Shown here one piece after another: positions 1 through 8,067 of a DNA stretch of 64,000 bases. Positions within the stretch are counted from its first letter, which is position 1. Each line of letters begins with the position of its first letter. Below the pieces are notes generated by a model that saw only the letters and a program-made list of their open reading frames with translations, did not search any database and was not told the origin of the DNA. The DNA comes from JAUIAS01 sp030425395. Lineage in GTDB: Bacteria > Pseudomonadota > Alphaproteobacteria > Rhodobacterales > Rhodobacteraceae. The stretch covers positions 3,534,001 to 3,598,000 of the forward strand of contig CP121336.1 in NCBI GenBank assembly GCA_043553855.1. The letters are read 5' to 3'. A program made the translations under genes and the position numbers.

Positions 1-1
1 G

Positions 2-151
2 CTTGATATTGAGATGACAGCCCAAGCCACAAGCGTCTGCCCCCTGGGCAGTGTGGTGATGGATTTTGTGCGCCTTGATACGGATCCAGATCTTTATCTG
101 GGCTTCGCGCTGGAAATCCCTGTGCAGCGCCCAGTCACGCGGGGGCTTTGA
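2..151 (+). CDS. C-terminal end of a phage-like tail protein (partial)
   Basis: An open frame enters from the left edge and ends at a TGA at 149-151, giving about 49 residues that finish PVQRPVTRGL. The next start codon follows one base later, so it is translationally close to the tail genes downstream. The fragment is too short to recognise a family. Phage tail or baseplate function is inferred only from the neighbouring tail-fibre-like genes. Confidence 0.5.
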   Translation, partial: LDIEMTAQATSVCPLGSVVMDFVRLDTDPDLYLGFALEIPVQRPVTRGL

Positions 152-152
152 G

Positions 153-380
153 ATGCAGCGCTCCCTAAAACTGACCGACGTTGTGGGGCCGATACGGATC
201 AAGACAGCGGCTGGCGCGCCTTTGCGTGTCGCGCCATCAACGGGGGCGCTGTCGATGCGCGTATTGGGCCGGCCCGGACCAGAGGGGGCAGTGGGGCCGG
301 CTGGGCCCAAGGGTGAGCCTGGGGCCGATGGCATCACCAATCTTCCAACTGACGCAGCCATCAATGGAGGCTTTTTCTAA
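153..380 (+). CDS. Small tail protein with a collagen-like Gly-X-Y segment
   Basis: The protein has 75 residues. After an N-terminal part (MQRSLKLTDVVGPIRIKT) comes a short collagen-like run, GRPGPEGAVGPAGPKGEPG, then a tail ending NGGFF. Short Gly-X-Y stretches are common in phage tail-fibre and tail-tip proteins, where they trimerise. I chose the ATG at 153 because it directly follows the stop of the upstream gene; the same frame is open further upstream, but that part overlaps the preceding gene. The stop TAA shares its last A with the ATG of the next gene, which indicates translational coupling. The exact role is unknown. Confidence 0.6.
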   Translation: MQRSLKLTDVVGPIRIKTAAGAPLRVAPSTGALSMRVLGRPGPEGAVGPAGPKGEPGADGITNLPTDAAINGGFF

Positions 381-1639
381 TGGCAAACACGATCCAACTC
401 AAACGCCGGGTCTCTGGTGCCGCAGGCGCGCCATCCTCGCTGAAATCCGGCGAACTTGCCCATAACGAAGTCGATGATACTCTCTATATTGGCAAAGGCG
501 ACGACGGGGCGGGCACAGCCACTGCGATCGCCGCTTTGGCTGGGGCAGGGGCGTTTATGAGCCTCTCTGGCAGTCAGGCGATTGCAGGCAAAAAAACATT
601 TGCGACCGTGCCTGCGGCGTCTCAAGACGCAAGCGCTGGATCAGACTTGATGCGCAAATCCCAAGTCGATGCGCTGCTGGCGGCCAAGGCCAGTGTGAGC
701 CATAGTCACGAGGTAACGGATGTGACCGGCCTGCAAGCTGCGCTTGATGGCAAAGCTGCCAGTGGCCATGGTCATGTGGCCAGCGATATCACTGACAGCA
801 CAGCCGTGGGCCGGGCGTTGCTGAGCGCTGCCGATGCCGTCGCGCAGCGGACAAGCCTGGGTCTTGGGTCTGCGGCTTTGGCGAGCAGTGCAAGTTTTGC
901 CGCGGTCAGTCATGGCCATGCGGTCTCAGATATCACGGGTCTGCAAGCGGCTCTTGATGACAAGGCCCCGAAAGCCTCTCCTGCGCTGACGGGGGTGCCA
1001 ACGGCCCCCACGGCTGCTGAGGGTACGAATACCACCCAGATCGCAACGACCGCCTTCGTCCAAGGGGAAATCTCCAGCTTTGGTGCCGGTGATATGGCGA
1101 AGGCCACCTATGACAGCGATAATGATGGTAAGGTCGATGCGGCTGAGGTGGCCGATGCGGTGGCCTGGACGGGGGTGACGGGAAAGCCCACAAGTTTTGC
1201 GCCGAGCACCCACAGCCACCCAATCAGCCAGGTGACAAGTCTGCAAACCGCACTGGATGCCAAGGCGCCGCTGGGATCGCCCAGCTTTAGTGGCACACCC
1301 AGCGCCCCGACGGCCAGTAGCGGCACAAACACCACCCAGATTGCCACAACCGCCTTTGTAGCTTCAGCAATTGCTGGTCTTATCGATGCCGCTCCCGGGG
1401 CGCTCAATACGCTGAATGAGCTGGCTGCAGCCTTGGGTGATGATCCCAATTTTGCAGCGACAATCACAAACGCGCTCTCCGGCAAGCTTGCAGCCAGCGC
1501 GAACCTATCGGATCTGACAAATAACGCCACGGCGCGCACAAACCTTGGGCTGGGCAGTCTGGCTTTACAGTCAGCTGGGTCTGTTGCCATCACCGGTGGG
1601 TCGATATCTGGCATCGCTTTGGATGGTGGTACGTTCTGA
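380..1639 (+). CDS. Phage tail-fibre-like protein with HxH repeats
   Basis: This 419-residue protein is rich in Ala, Ser, Thr and Gly. The N-terminal about 45 residues (IQLKRR, then GELAHNEVDDTLYIGKGD) resemble the attachment domain of many phage tail fibres. The middle has repeated units of the form SHSHEVTDVTGLQ, GHGHVASDIT, SHGHAVSDITGLQ and THSHPISQVTSLQ; such HxH motifs coordinate metal in trimeric fibres such as those of T4. Two longer repeats share GTNTTQIATTAFV. A 12-residue EF-hand-type loop, DSDNDGKVDAAE, lies near residues 245-256. It probably forms an elongated adhesive fibre for receptor binding. No recognisable enzymatic domain is seen. Confidence 0.75.
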   Translation: MANTIQLKRRVSGAAGAPSSLKSGELAHNEVDDTLYIGKGDDGAGTATAIAALAGAGAFMSLSGSQAIAGKKTFATVPAASQDASAGSDLMRKSQVDALLAAKASVSHSHEVTDVTGLQAALDGKAASGHGHVASDITDSTAVGRALLSAADAVAQRTSLGLGSAALASSASFAAVSHGHAVSDITGLQAALDDKAPKASPALTGVPTAPTAAEGTNTTQIATTAFVQGEISSFGAGDMAKATYDSDNDGKVDAAEVADAVAWTGVTGKPTSFAPSTHSHPISQVTSLQTALDAKAPLGSPSFSGTPSAPTASSGTNTTQIATTAFVASAIAGLIDAAPGALNTLNELAAALGDDPNFAATITNALSGKLAASANLSDLTNNATARTNLGLGSLALQSAGSVAITGGSISGIALDGGTF

Positions 1640-1698
1640 TGAGGCGCCCACACACCTTCTAAACCTAAGCATCAGTAACACGTAAGGAGGTCGCTAGC

Positions 1699-2469
1699 AT
1701 GGCGATCAAGATGAAGCGGTCTGGCTCTTCTGGGAAAGTGCCCACCACTGCGCAACTCGATCTGGGTGAACTGGCGATCAACACCTATGACGGGCGGGTC
1801 TTTCTCAAGCGCAACGACGGCAGTGAAGCGATTGTCGAACTCATCAACTCGAGCCATGCGATCATTGCGGGAACAGGCCTCACTGGTGGTGGCTCTTTTG
1901 CAGCAGATCGCACGCTCTCGGCCGATCTTGCAACCCAATTGGAGGCCGAAGCCGGCACAGCCTCCACAAAGCTGATGACGCCTTTGCGCACCGCGCAGGC
2001 GATCGCCGCTCTTGCGTCCTCCGGAGGCACATCCCTCAGCGCCGGTGAAACCATCCGCAGCCGGGTGGACGGGTATGCGCAAAACACCAACGCCAGCGGG
2101 TATGCCACTCGCCATAGCTTTGACTTCGCGCAAAACGGCACGATCCGTGTGAGCTTTGAGGGCTCCTCAAGCTCGTCAGAGCCAGCTTACTTCCGCATCA
2201 CGCGGCTCAGAAACAGCGTGCTCACGGCTTTGGCCACTTGGTCCGTTGTTGGCACGGCTTGGGCCGCGCGGACTATGGATGTGGATGTGGCGCAAGGCGA
2301 TCGGGTCAGTGTTCAATATCTGGCCTCCATCCGGACGGTGACCACCGGTTCTGGCAAAGACACCAGCACCACCACCTATTATGGCTACGCCCGCATCCAG
2401 AATGTGCGTTTTAAGACCGGCGGGGAAAACCTCATCCCCGGCGTTTACGCCCCTGTGGAGAACGATTGA
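1699..2469 (+). CDS. Second tail-fibre-like / receptor-binding protein
   Basis: The 256-residue protein starts at an ATG with a strong ribosome site (TAAGGAGG, about 10 bases upstream). Its first 45 residues (GKVPTTAQLDLGELAINTYDGRVFLK) are related to the start of the preceding fibre protein, which suggests the two share an attachment domain. A central segment GTGLTGGGSFAADRTLS is typical of phage fibre shafts. The C-terminal half (about residues 120-250) reads like a beta-rich head with many aromatic and Thr residues. This is probably an alternative or accessory fibre; the target is unknown. Confidence 0.7.
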   Translation: MAIKMKRSGSSGKVPTTAQLDLGELAINTYDGRVFLKRNDGSEAIVELINSSHAIIAGTGLTGGGSFAADRTLSADLATQLEAEAGTASTKLMTPLRTAQAIAALASSGGTSLSAGETIRSRVDGYAQNTNASGYATRHSFDFAQNGTIRVSFEGSSSSSEPAYFRITRLRNSVLTALATWSVVGTAWAARTMDVDVAQGDRVSVQYLASIRTVTTGSGKDTSTTTYYGYARIQNVRFKTGGENLIPGVYAPVEND

Positions 2470-2900
2470 TGGAAAACCCCCAGTATGTGGTCGCAGATGA
2501 AAGCTCGATCCGGCTTGAGATGTCTGCCAATTCTATCCTGGTAGCGGATCGCGGCGGTGGGTCTGATCTCTTTATTCGCGCAGAAGCGGGAGAGTTCGGA
2601 CCAGTTCAGCCCTTTGATCCTGCCCTGGATGTTACGCCGACCCTTGAGCCTGTGAAAGCGGTGAGCCGCCTGCAGGCCAAGGCTGCCCTCCTGCAGATGG
2701 GGCTTCTTGATCAGGTGGAAACGCTTGTAGGCGCGCTCGATCAAATGACGCGCCTTGCCTGGTCTGAGGCCACGACTTTCCAACGTGACAGTCCTCTGCT
2801 GATCTCACTGGCCGCCTATCTCACCTGGCCCGACGGGCAGGGTCTCACGAAGGCGGACCTTGACGCCCTTTTTGATCTGGCAGAAACAATTGAGGTCTGA
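2469..2900 (+). CDS. Tail-module hypothetical protein
   Basis: The protein has 143 residues and starts at an ATG that shares its first base with the upstream TGA stop, so it is probably translationally coupled to the fibre gene. No family is recognised. The sequence has a beta-like N-terminus (VVADESSIRLEMSANSILVA) followed by a helical half (residues about 65-110, LQAKAALLQMGLLDQVETLVGAL). A chaperone or assembly protein for the fibre would fit the position immediately after it, but this is inference. Confidence 0.6.
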   Translation: MENPQYVVADESSIRLEMSANSILVADRGGGSDLFIRAEAGEFGPVQPFDPALDVTPTLEPVKAVSRLQAKAALLQMGLLDQVETLVGALDQMTRLAWSEATTFQRDSPLLISLAAYLTWPDGQGLTKADLDALFDLAETIEV

Positions 2901-2903
2901 TCC

Positions 2904-3410
2904 ATGAATTTTGACCAACTCACACTCGCGCATGCGACCGCGCATTTTGACCGACTTGCAGACATCGTCGAGGATGTGCGGATCAAACAAGGGCTCGCGC
3001 CAATCAACGCCCTAGCCGCGCTGCAAAGGTTCGCAAAACGTGGTGACACAGCCGCGCTTGCTTGGGACGAAGATCAGCTTGTTGGCATCACCTGTCTTGG
3101 CCTTTGTCACCACTTCATCGCAGGTACTCATTGGCTGCCTGTCAAAGTGCATCTGGCCCGCTCAGGCATCAATTTGGCCACGCTGGGGTGCTCGCACTTT
3201 CTATACCTCGCTCCCGAGTACTGGGGGGCAGGGCATACAGCCGCTCTCACAGAAGCCGCACGCCGCAGCAACCCCACCATCACCCACACCCTCTCCCATG
3301 GCTTTCCAACGCCAGAGCTGGAAAACTGGGCTGCCAAACTGCCAGGCATGAATGAACTGGCGGTGCGAGGGCCCGGCGGCGGTAGGGTGTTCGTTAGGAA
3401 GGTGGGGTGA
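2904..3410 (+). CDS. Hypothetical protein, possibly acetyltransferase-like, in the tail module
   Basis: The 168-residue protein starts three bases after the preceding stop. It reads VGITCLGLCHHFIAGTHWLP and LGCSHFLYLAPEYWGAGHTAAL, a layout that recalls the beta-strand/helix pattern of GNAT acetyltransferases (a region like PEYWGAGHTAAL could be the acyl-CoA loop). The characteristic R/Q-x-x-G-x-G/A loop is not clearly present, so the assignment is weak. Conserved proteins of this kind are found at the end of tail operons of phages of related hosts. Confidence 0.55.
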   Translation: MNFDQLTLAHATAHFDRLADIVEDVRIKQGLAPINALAALQRFAKRGDTAALAWDEDQLVGITCLGLCHHFIAGTHWLPVKVHLARSGINLATLGCSHFLYLAPEYWGAGHTAALTEAARRSNPTITHTLSHGFPTPELENWAAKLPGMNELAVRGPGGGRVFVRKVG

Positions 3411-3438
3411 AGGGGGTGATCCCTGCAAGGGGTCCTGC

Positions 3439-3570
3439 ATGTTCCTCGAAGGGGAGTTCTTCAAGCAGAGCTATGCCAATGAGTTTGCCTTCAATATGGG
3501 GATCATGATGGCAGCCGTCTGGCATTGGACGGGGATGGTGGTGGTTGGGATAGGGATAGAAGCCGATTGA
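3439..3570 (+). CDS. Possible small membrane protein
   Basis: A 43-residue frame begins at ATG 3439 (MFLEGEFFKQ) and contains one hydrophobic stretch (MGIMMAAVWHWTGMVVVGIGI) long enough to cross the membrane. An AAGGGG-like ribosome site lies a few bases upstream. Its position at the end of a tail module is where holin or other small membrane genes can sit. There is no family evidence, and it may be a chance frame. Confidence 0.3.
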   Translation: MFLEGEFFKQSYANEFAFNMGIMMAAVWHWTGMVVVGIGIEAD

Positions 3571-3615
3571 AGAGCAACCGGTTCCTCCTTGAATCCCAAT
3601 ATCAGCCTTGGCTGC

Positions 3616-4614
3616 CTATGGCAGAGCCGGAAAATCGCTGCGTCGGTGCATTGCGACCATCCCGCGTAGGGTGTCTGGCGCCAGCACCTCGACGCCATCG
3701 CCCCACATGTAGAGGTGCCAAGCCATCTCCAGATTGCCCGACGCGGTGAAGCGGACAGTAAGGCTGCCGTCTGCCTCCTCGGTCATCTCTTGAGCGGGAT
3801 GGAACAGAAACTCTCGAGCCGTCGGCGCTGCAGCGGGCGAGAAGCGCCAGATGACCTCGTTATACTCGTCATCCGATTGAAACGACCCGAACGCCCGGGC
3901 TGCGTGGATTTCTAGGCTGAAGGCTGGATCACGGATAAACGACTGGGCTTCGACTCGGATGGCGTGAATGCGATCGAGCCTGAAATGCCGTAGCCGATCA
4001 TTCTCCCCCCGTATCTTGCCAACTAGATATTTGCGGATTCCGAGCAGCAATCCGTAGGGCTCAACCAGTCGTTCGGCTCCGGCGGATGCCGCATCTGGTC
4101 CATAGGTCATTGATATCAAAAACGGGCCGCGTAGGGCTGCTGCGATGGTCGAAAGCAAAAGTTCAGGCGCGGCAACCTTCGGCCCTGGCCTGCAAGCAAA
4201 CCCAAGGGCCTCAAGCACGGCCTCGGCATCGCTCTCAGTCCGTCGCGCATGAGGCTTTGGCATTACGGCCAATAGCCTATCTCGAACGCGCCGGAGAGCT
4301 GACACCTCATTGGTCGCACCGTCACGCTCGGCCCGGCGGATGCTCATTTCCAGAGCCACCAGTTCACTGTCCCGAAGGCCTTGCGCAGCCAGAAGGCGGA
4401 TGTCTCGCTGCCCGAGGACCCAGTACTTGCGTTGCTCGTCGTTTGTATGGGTCACCACACCGGCAAAGGTCTGCTCCAACGCGCGCGTCATCCGTTGAGC
4501 CGTGCGGTAGGTGCAAGCGAATTCTTCAGTAATATCGGACAGCGAAACACCGATATGCCTCGATGCAGCCATTTCCGCCAACTTAAGTAGTTCCTCTGCT
4601 TTTCCAAACGACAT
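3616..4614 (-). CDS. WYL-domain transcriptional regulator (HTH-WYL-WCX)
   Basis: The 332-residue protein has an N-terminal winged helix (about residues 1-70, LSDITEEFACTYRTAQRMTRAL), a WYL domain (about 150-235, with YGLLLGIRKYLVG and FRLDRI), and a WCX C-terminal extension. WYL proteins bind nucleic-acid or nucleotide ligands and regulate DNA-damage, phage-defence or prophage genes; BrxR and CapW belong to this group. Here it lies convergent to the phage tail genes and has no obvious target operon beside it. A repeat-containing upstream region at 4624-4660 may be its own operator. The domain call is firm; the target is unknown. Confidence 0.85.
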   Translation of the reverse strand: MSFGKAEELLKLAEMAASRHIGVSLSDITEEFACTYRTAQRMTRALEQTFAGVVTHTNDEQRKYWVLGQRDIRLLAAQGLRDSELVALEMSIRRAERDGATNEVSALRRVRDRLLAVMPKPHARRTESDAEAVLEALGFACRPGPKVAAPELLLSTIAAALRGPFLISMTYGPDAASAGAERLVEPYGLLLGIRKYLVGKIRGENDRLRHFRLDRIHAIRVEAQSFIRDPAFSLEIHAARAFGSFQSDDEYNEVIWRFSPAAAPTAREFLFHPAQEMTEEADGSLTVRFTASGNLEMAWHLYMWGDGVEVLAPDTLRGMVAMHRRSDFPALP

Positions 4615-4623
4615 TGGCCCTCC

Positions 4624-4660
4624 TGACAGGTTTTGTCATACGCCCACGTTAGATGACAGG
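4624..4660. promoter_or_regulatory. Possible autoregulatory operator of the WYL regulator
   Basis: Just upstream of the WYL start are a TGAC-(7)-GTCA inverted repeat and a second TGACAGG box about 30 bp away. WYL regulators commonly bind inverted repeats in their own promoters. No experimental or comparative support is available here. Confidence 0.3.
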
Positions 4661-5000
4661 GCACGACGAATCCATCATGGAGCATGCAGAATATGGAGAA
4701 AGCGACGCACTGGATGATTTCATTTACCATTGTGCGAGATCAGTGCAAACACGAGGCTCGCAAGCATTTGTATATTTGGCGATATTTAGACTCTTTTAGA
4801 ATAAATATTTTATCCAAAGAGAAATTAAATTGCTTTAAGGAAAATAATAATCTTAAGTTTGCAACTCAAGATGACAAATGTGCGCTCTCAAGTTTTACTA
4901 TAGATTCATCAAATAAAATAACCGAAACTTTTATTGGTTTATTTCCATGCAAACCTGTGGCTTACACCGCCTGCATGTTGCGCGTGTACGCAGGGCGGAG
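4661..5000. other. AT-rich leader without a supported gene
   Basis: The segment is strikingly AT-rich compared with its surroundings. A frame of about 107 codons on the plus strand is open but has neither good codon use nor a recognisable family, and I do not call it a gene. The part from 4862 on is conserved in a second place in the window (14839 onward), so I read it as the untranslated leader of the regulator at 5029. Confidence 0.5.
4865..4892 (+). promoter_or_regulatory. Leader element A: two CTCAAG boxes, 22 bp apart
   Basis: CTCAAG occurs at 4865-4870 and 4887-4892, two helical turns apart, within a block that is nearly repeated at 14842-14869. The shared block includes ACTCAAGATGACAAA, then CTCTCAAGTTTTACTAT. 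Conservation of boxes and spacing between two otherwise diverged copies suggests a protein-binding site or RNA element controlling polysaccharide genes. Confidence 0.5.
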
Positions 5001-5044
5001 GAGCTAATAAAAATGGCAGAGGGAGCTAATGAAAATGGCGGAGG
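5001..5044 (+). repeat. 22-bp tandem duplication over the start of the regulator
   Basis: Two units, 5001-5022 and 5023-5044, match at 20 of 22 positions (GAGCTAAT, A/G, AAAATGGC, A/G, GAGG). Each unit carries a ribosome-site-like purine run and an ATG. The first unit's ATG (5013) opens a different frame of 37 codons overlapping the regulator; the second unit contains the regulator's starts at 5029 and 5035. Confidence 0.7.
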
Positions 5045-5415
5045 ATTTTTGTATATCGGGAAATCAACTTATTCAGGAAGCGGTCAAGGAAGAATTAGCT
5101 TATCTAAGGCAACTTGGTGCAAATGAAAATCTAGCCTTTGCATGTAGTAACCTAGGCGCTTATGAGGCACTGCTTATAATTATCGAAAATGGAGAATGTG
5201 GCATTCCAGTCTATCAGGCTGTGGCAAATGTTCGTACAACTTTTTCTGGTCCAGCTGGTATAATCAATCGGCTGAAGGCGCTCCGGAGTTTGGGGCTTCT
5301 CGAGGAGAAAGAGGGAGCAAAGAAGTCTCAAGTTTGTCTCGCTCCATCCACACAACTATTACGAGATTTTTATCCTGTTCTTTCTGAGCGGCACTACGGT
5401 GGTTTACAGAAATGA
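5029..5415 (+). CDS. Small winged-helix (MarR-like) regulator next to polysaccharide genes
   Basis: The 128-residue protein has a helical N-terminus (GNQLIQEAVKEELAYLRQL) and a winged-helix core at about residues 44-110: YEALLIIIENGECGIPVYQ, then FSGPAGIINRLKALRSLGLL as the recognition-helix region, and a basic wing (EEKEGAKKSQVCL). It resembles short regulators found with exopolysaccharide loci, but I cannot name the family. I chose ATG 5029 with GGGAG upstream; ATG 5035 is the alternative. A decayed relative is present at 14990-15080, just before the capsule genes, so it probably regulates this polysaccharide region. Confidence 0.65.
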   Translation: MKMAEDFCISGNQLIQEAVKEELAYLRQLGANENLAFACSNLGAYEALLIIIENGECGIPVYQAVANVRTTFSGPAGIINRLKALRSLGLLEEKEGAKKSQVCLAPSTQLLRDFYPVLSERHYGGLQK

Positions 5416-5848
5416 CGCCGCTAGCACACTAGAGGAATCGCTTTGGAACAGGTTTCTTTGCCAACCATGCTTGCGTCCGCACTGGGTTGATTTCTGTAGT
5501 ATTGTGTGTCCAATGTAGCCCTCTCGCCGATGCAGATTTTGCTGTCCGCCCTTAAATACCGATCGGAAACGTTCGGCACTGGCAGCGCGATGTCTCCTTC
5601 CGGGAGGACGTCGCACGCAATCTTAAGGATAACGTCTCGGGCTACATCGCCACACTTCGGCGGCGTGCCCTCGCTATCGTCTGTCATTACAATTCGAAGT
5701 CGGCGCTCTCGAACAAGCTCTAGCGCGTCGGCTGATATGATACCTTCCTACGTTCTGTCCTAACAAATATAGCATAGGCTTAAAAGTCACGAGCGATTGC
5801 CCTGCCCGAGAAGAGAGATAGCGGTAGCGGAAAACAGGAGAAAGATTT
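5416..5848. other. Region between regulator and glmS; possible decayed gene
   Basis: No gene is well supported. A minus-strand frame (5421-5687, extending open to about 5740) reads plausibly as protein (LELVRERRLRIVMTDD) but has no convincing start, ribosome site or family, and a plus-strand frame overlaps it. It may be the remnant of a gene. The last part, with GGAGAAAG at about 5837, is the glmS ribosome site. Confidence 0.4.
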
Positions 5849-7666
5849 ATGTGTGGAATTGTGGGAGTGGTGGGGTCGCATGAAGTTGCTCCTGTTATTT
5901 TGAGTGCTCTGAAACGGCTTGAATACCGAGGCTATGACAGTGCCGGGATTGCCACGATTCATAGGGGCGCCCTCGAGCGTCGTCGTGCAACAGGAAAACT
6001 GATTAACCTACAAAATATGCTGGTACGGGAACCTCTTAGAGGGTTTGCAGGCATTGGCCATACGCGTTGGGCGACACACGGGGTGCCAAGCGTTGAGAAT
6101 GCGCACCCTCACATCTCGGGACCGATTGCTGTTGTCCATAATGGGATTATCGAGAACTTCCGCGAATTGAGCAATGACCTGAGAGCAGCAGGTGCCGAGT
6201 TCACGTCCGAGACCGATACTGAAACCATCGTCCATCTCGCGCGAAGCTATCTCGTCGAAGGCATGCCTCCTGTGGAAGCAGTTCATGCAACACTGGGGCG
6301 CTTGGAGGGTAGTTTTGCGTTAGCATTCCTGTTTGAAGGGGAGGAGGACCTGCTCATAGCCGCACGCCTTGGATCACCTTTGGTGATTGGTCATGGGGAT
6401 GATGAGATGTATATAGGCTCCGATGCGATTGCGCTGGCGCCTCTCACTGACAAGTTGACCTACCTCGAAGAGGGGGATTGGGCAGCAATCACGCGCACTG
6501 CAGTTCAAGTATTCGATGCAAGTGGCAGCCAAGTAGAGCGGCCAATCGCTACTATTGCGGTAGAGAGCGCGACAGTCGACAAGTCGGGGCATCGGCACTT
6601 TATGGCCAAGGAAATGGCCGAGCAGCCGAGCATCATTCAGAAGGCTCTGGCCGCGTACACTAATGACGCTGATGGAACCTTGAATTTGCCGGAAGGCGTG
6701 CAGTTCAACGACATACGCCGGGTTGTCATGGTGGCCTGCGGGACAGCCTTCTACGCCTGCCAAGTGGCTAAATACTGGTTCGAGCAGATCGCCCGCATGC
6801 CAGTTGAAATCGATATTGCCTCGGAGTTTCGGTATCGAGACCCAGTGCTTGAGCATGATGACCTGCTGATCGTCGTGAGCCAGTCGGGTGAAACAGCCGA
6901 TACGCTTGCGGCGCTTCGGCACGCTTCCGGGTACGTGTGTCGCACGCTTGCTGTTGTGAATGTGCCTACGTCGTCTATTGCGCGCGAGGCGAATGCAGTG
7001 ATGCCCATTATGGCAGGCCCCGAAATTGGTGTGGCATCGACGAAAGCCTTTACGGCACAATTGCTCTCTCTACTGCTGCTCGCTGTTAAAGCAGGATTGG
7101 AGCGAGGTAAGCTCGATGCGGAAGGGTTAAAATCAATCATGGCTGATATACGTTCCGTGCCAGGTCTTATGTCGCAGGCCCTGGATCAAGCGCAAGATTA
7201 TGCTCGGGTCGCGGAAAGATTAGCCGAAAGCGATGACGTTCTCTTTCTTGGCCGTGGGGCGATGTTCCCGATGGTGTTAGAGGCGGCGCTCAAGCTTAAA
7301 GAGATTAGTTATATCCACGCCGAGGCTTATGCTGCCGGGGAGTTGAAGCACGGGCCTATCGCACTCATCGATAAGACTTTGCCAGTCGTAATCTTCGCGC
7401 CGAGGGACGTGCTCTTTGAAAAAACAATTTCAAACATGCAAGAGGTGCTTGCGAGGCATGGACAGGTCACACTCTTAACGGATGCAGAAGGTGCCAAGCT
7501 TGCCGGTGCAGTTCGGAACTTGATCGTGATGCCCAAAGTCCCGGTTGCCGTCGCGCCGCTCATATATGCAATTCCGGCTCAGATGCTTGCATACAGTTCA
7601 GCGCTCGCTCGAGGAACGGATGTGGATCAGCCGAGAAATCTGGCTAAGTCTGTGACAGTGGAATAG
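5849..7666 (+). CDS. glmS: Glutamine-fructose-6-phosphate aminotransferase (isomerizing)
   Basis: The enzyme makes glucosamine-6-phosphate from fructose-6-phosphate and glutamine, the first committed step to UDP-GlcNAc. At 605 residues it has the family's normal length. It begins MCGIVGVVGS, with Cys2 as the N-terminal amidohydrolase nucleophile, followed by LKRLEYRGYDSAG and HTRWATHG. Two SIS sugar-isomerase domains follow (VACGTAFYAC near residue 295; VVSQSGETADT near 345), and it ends GTDVDQPRNLAKSVTVE, the typical GlmS tail. The location between a regulator and the capsule genes suggests a dedicated copy supplying UDP-HexNAc for capsule synthesis, though it could also be the housekeeping copy. 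Confidence 0.95.
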   Translation: MCGIVGVVGSHEVAPVILSALKRLEYRGYDSAGIATIHRGALERRRATGKLINLQNMLVREPLRGFAGIGHTRWATHGVPSVENAHPHISGPIAVVHNGIIENFRELSNDLRAAGAEFTSETDTETIVHLARSYLVEGMPPVEAVHATLGRLEGSFALAFLFEGEEDLLIAARLGSPLVIGHGDDEMYIGSDAIALAPLTDKLTYLEEGDWAAITRTAVQVFDASGSQVERPIATIAVESATVDKSGHRHFMAKEMAEQPSIIQKALAAYTNDADGTLNLPEGVQFNDIRRVVMVACGTAFYACQVAKYWFEQIARMPVEIDIASEFRYRDPVLEHDDLLIVVSQSGETADTLAALRHASGYVCRTLAVVNVPTSSIAREANAVMPIMAGPEIGVASTKAFTAQLLSLLLLAVKAGLERGKLDAEGLKSIMADIRSVPGLMSQALDQAQDYARVAERLAESDDVLFLGRGAMFPMVLEAALKLKEISYIHAEAYAAGELKHGPIALIDKTLPVVIFAPRDVLFEKTISNMQEVLARHGQVTLLTDAEGAKLAGAVRNLIVMPKVPVAVAPLIYAIPAQMLAYSSALARGTDVDQPRNLAKSVTVE

Positions 7667-7796
7667 CTGGTCTGCGCGCGCCCCAGTGTTGACATGAGCG
7701 GGGTCTGATGTAGGCGCTGCGTGCTTACCATCATCCCAGACCTCATCTCCGTTGCAAAACGGCCTGATCTGTTCTGCATGGCTGGTGAGGTTGTGC
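7667..7796. other. Short unassigned spacer after glmS
   Basis: I find no gene here. The segment separates glmS from the first insertion-sequence remnant. It may itself be IS debris, but I see no diagnostic motif. Confidence 0.4.
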
Positions 7797-7983
7797 GTAA
7801 GCTTCCGGTGTGAACCGCGACTATGCGGCCTTGACGGTTGTTTTTTGCACTGGCTTCCAGTTCCACGGTAGGAGTTCTGGCAGGCGTGATACCGGCAGGT
7901 CGGCGATACGTGCGATAACATCGGCGAGCCAGGCTTGTGGATCAATGTCGTTCAGTTTTGCTGTGCCGATGAGAGAATACATG
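7797..7983 (-). pseudogene. IS66-family remnant: tnpC 3' end and terminal repeat
   Basis: On the minus strand the sequence encodes only the last about 53 residues of an IS66-type TnpC (YSLIGTAKLNDIDPQAWLAD, then LLPWNWKPV), stopping at 7821. Outside it lies a GTAAGCTTCCGG terminal repeat. The rest of this element was lost when another IS66 element inserted at 7984. Confidence 0.8.
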
Positions 7984-8067
7984 GTAAGCGGTGCGCCACC
8001 CCCACACTTTCGAGCTGACGTTTGATCTGCGATTCAGAGGCTTCTTTGGTTTGCGGGGAGTTTCTCG

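Noticed and set aside
4684..5007. 107-codon plus-strand frame in the AT-rich leader
   Set aside because: It has no family resemblance, poor codon use and covers the conserved leader element; in the related copy at 14839 the frame is not preserved.
5421..5687. 88-codon minus-strand frame before glmS
   Set aside because: It reads plausibly as protein but lacks a ribosome site, a good start and a family; kept only as a note in the region entry.
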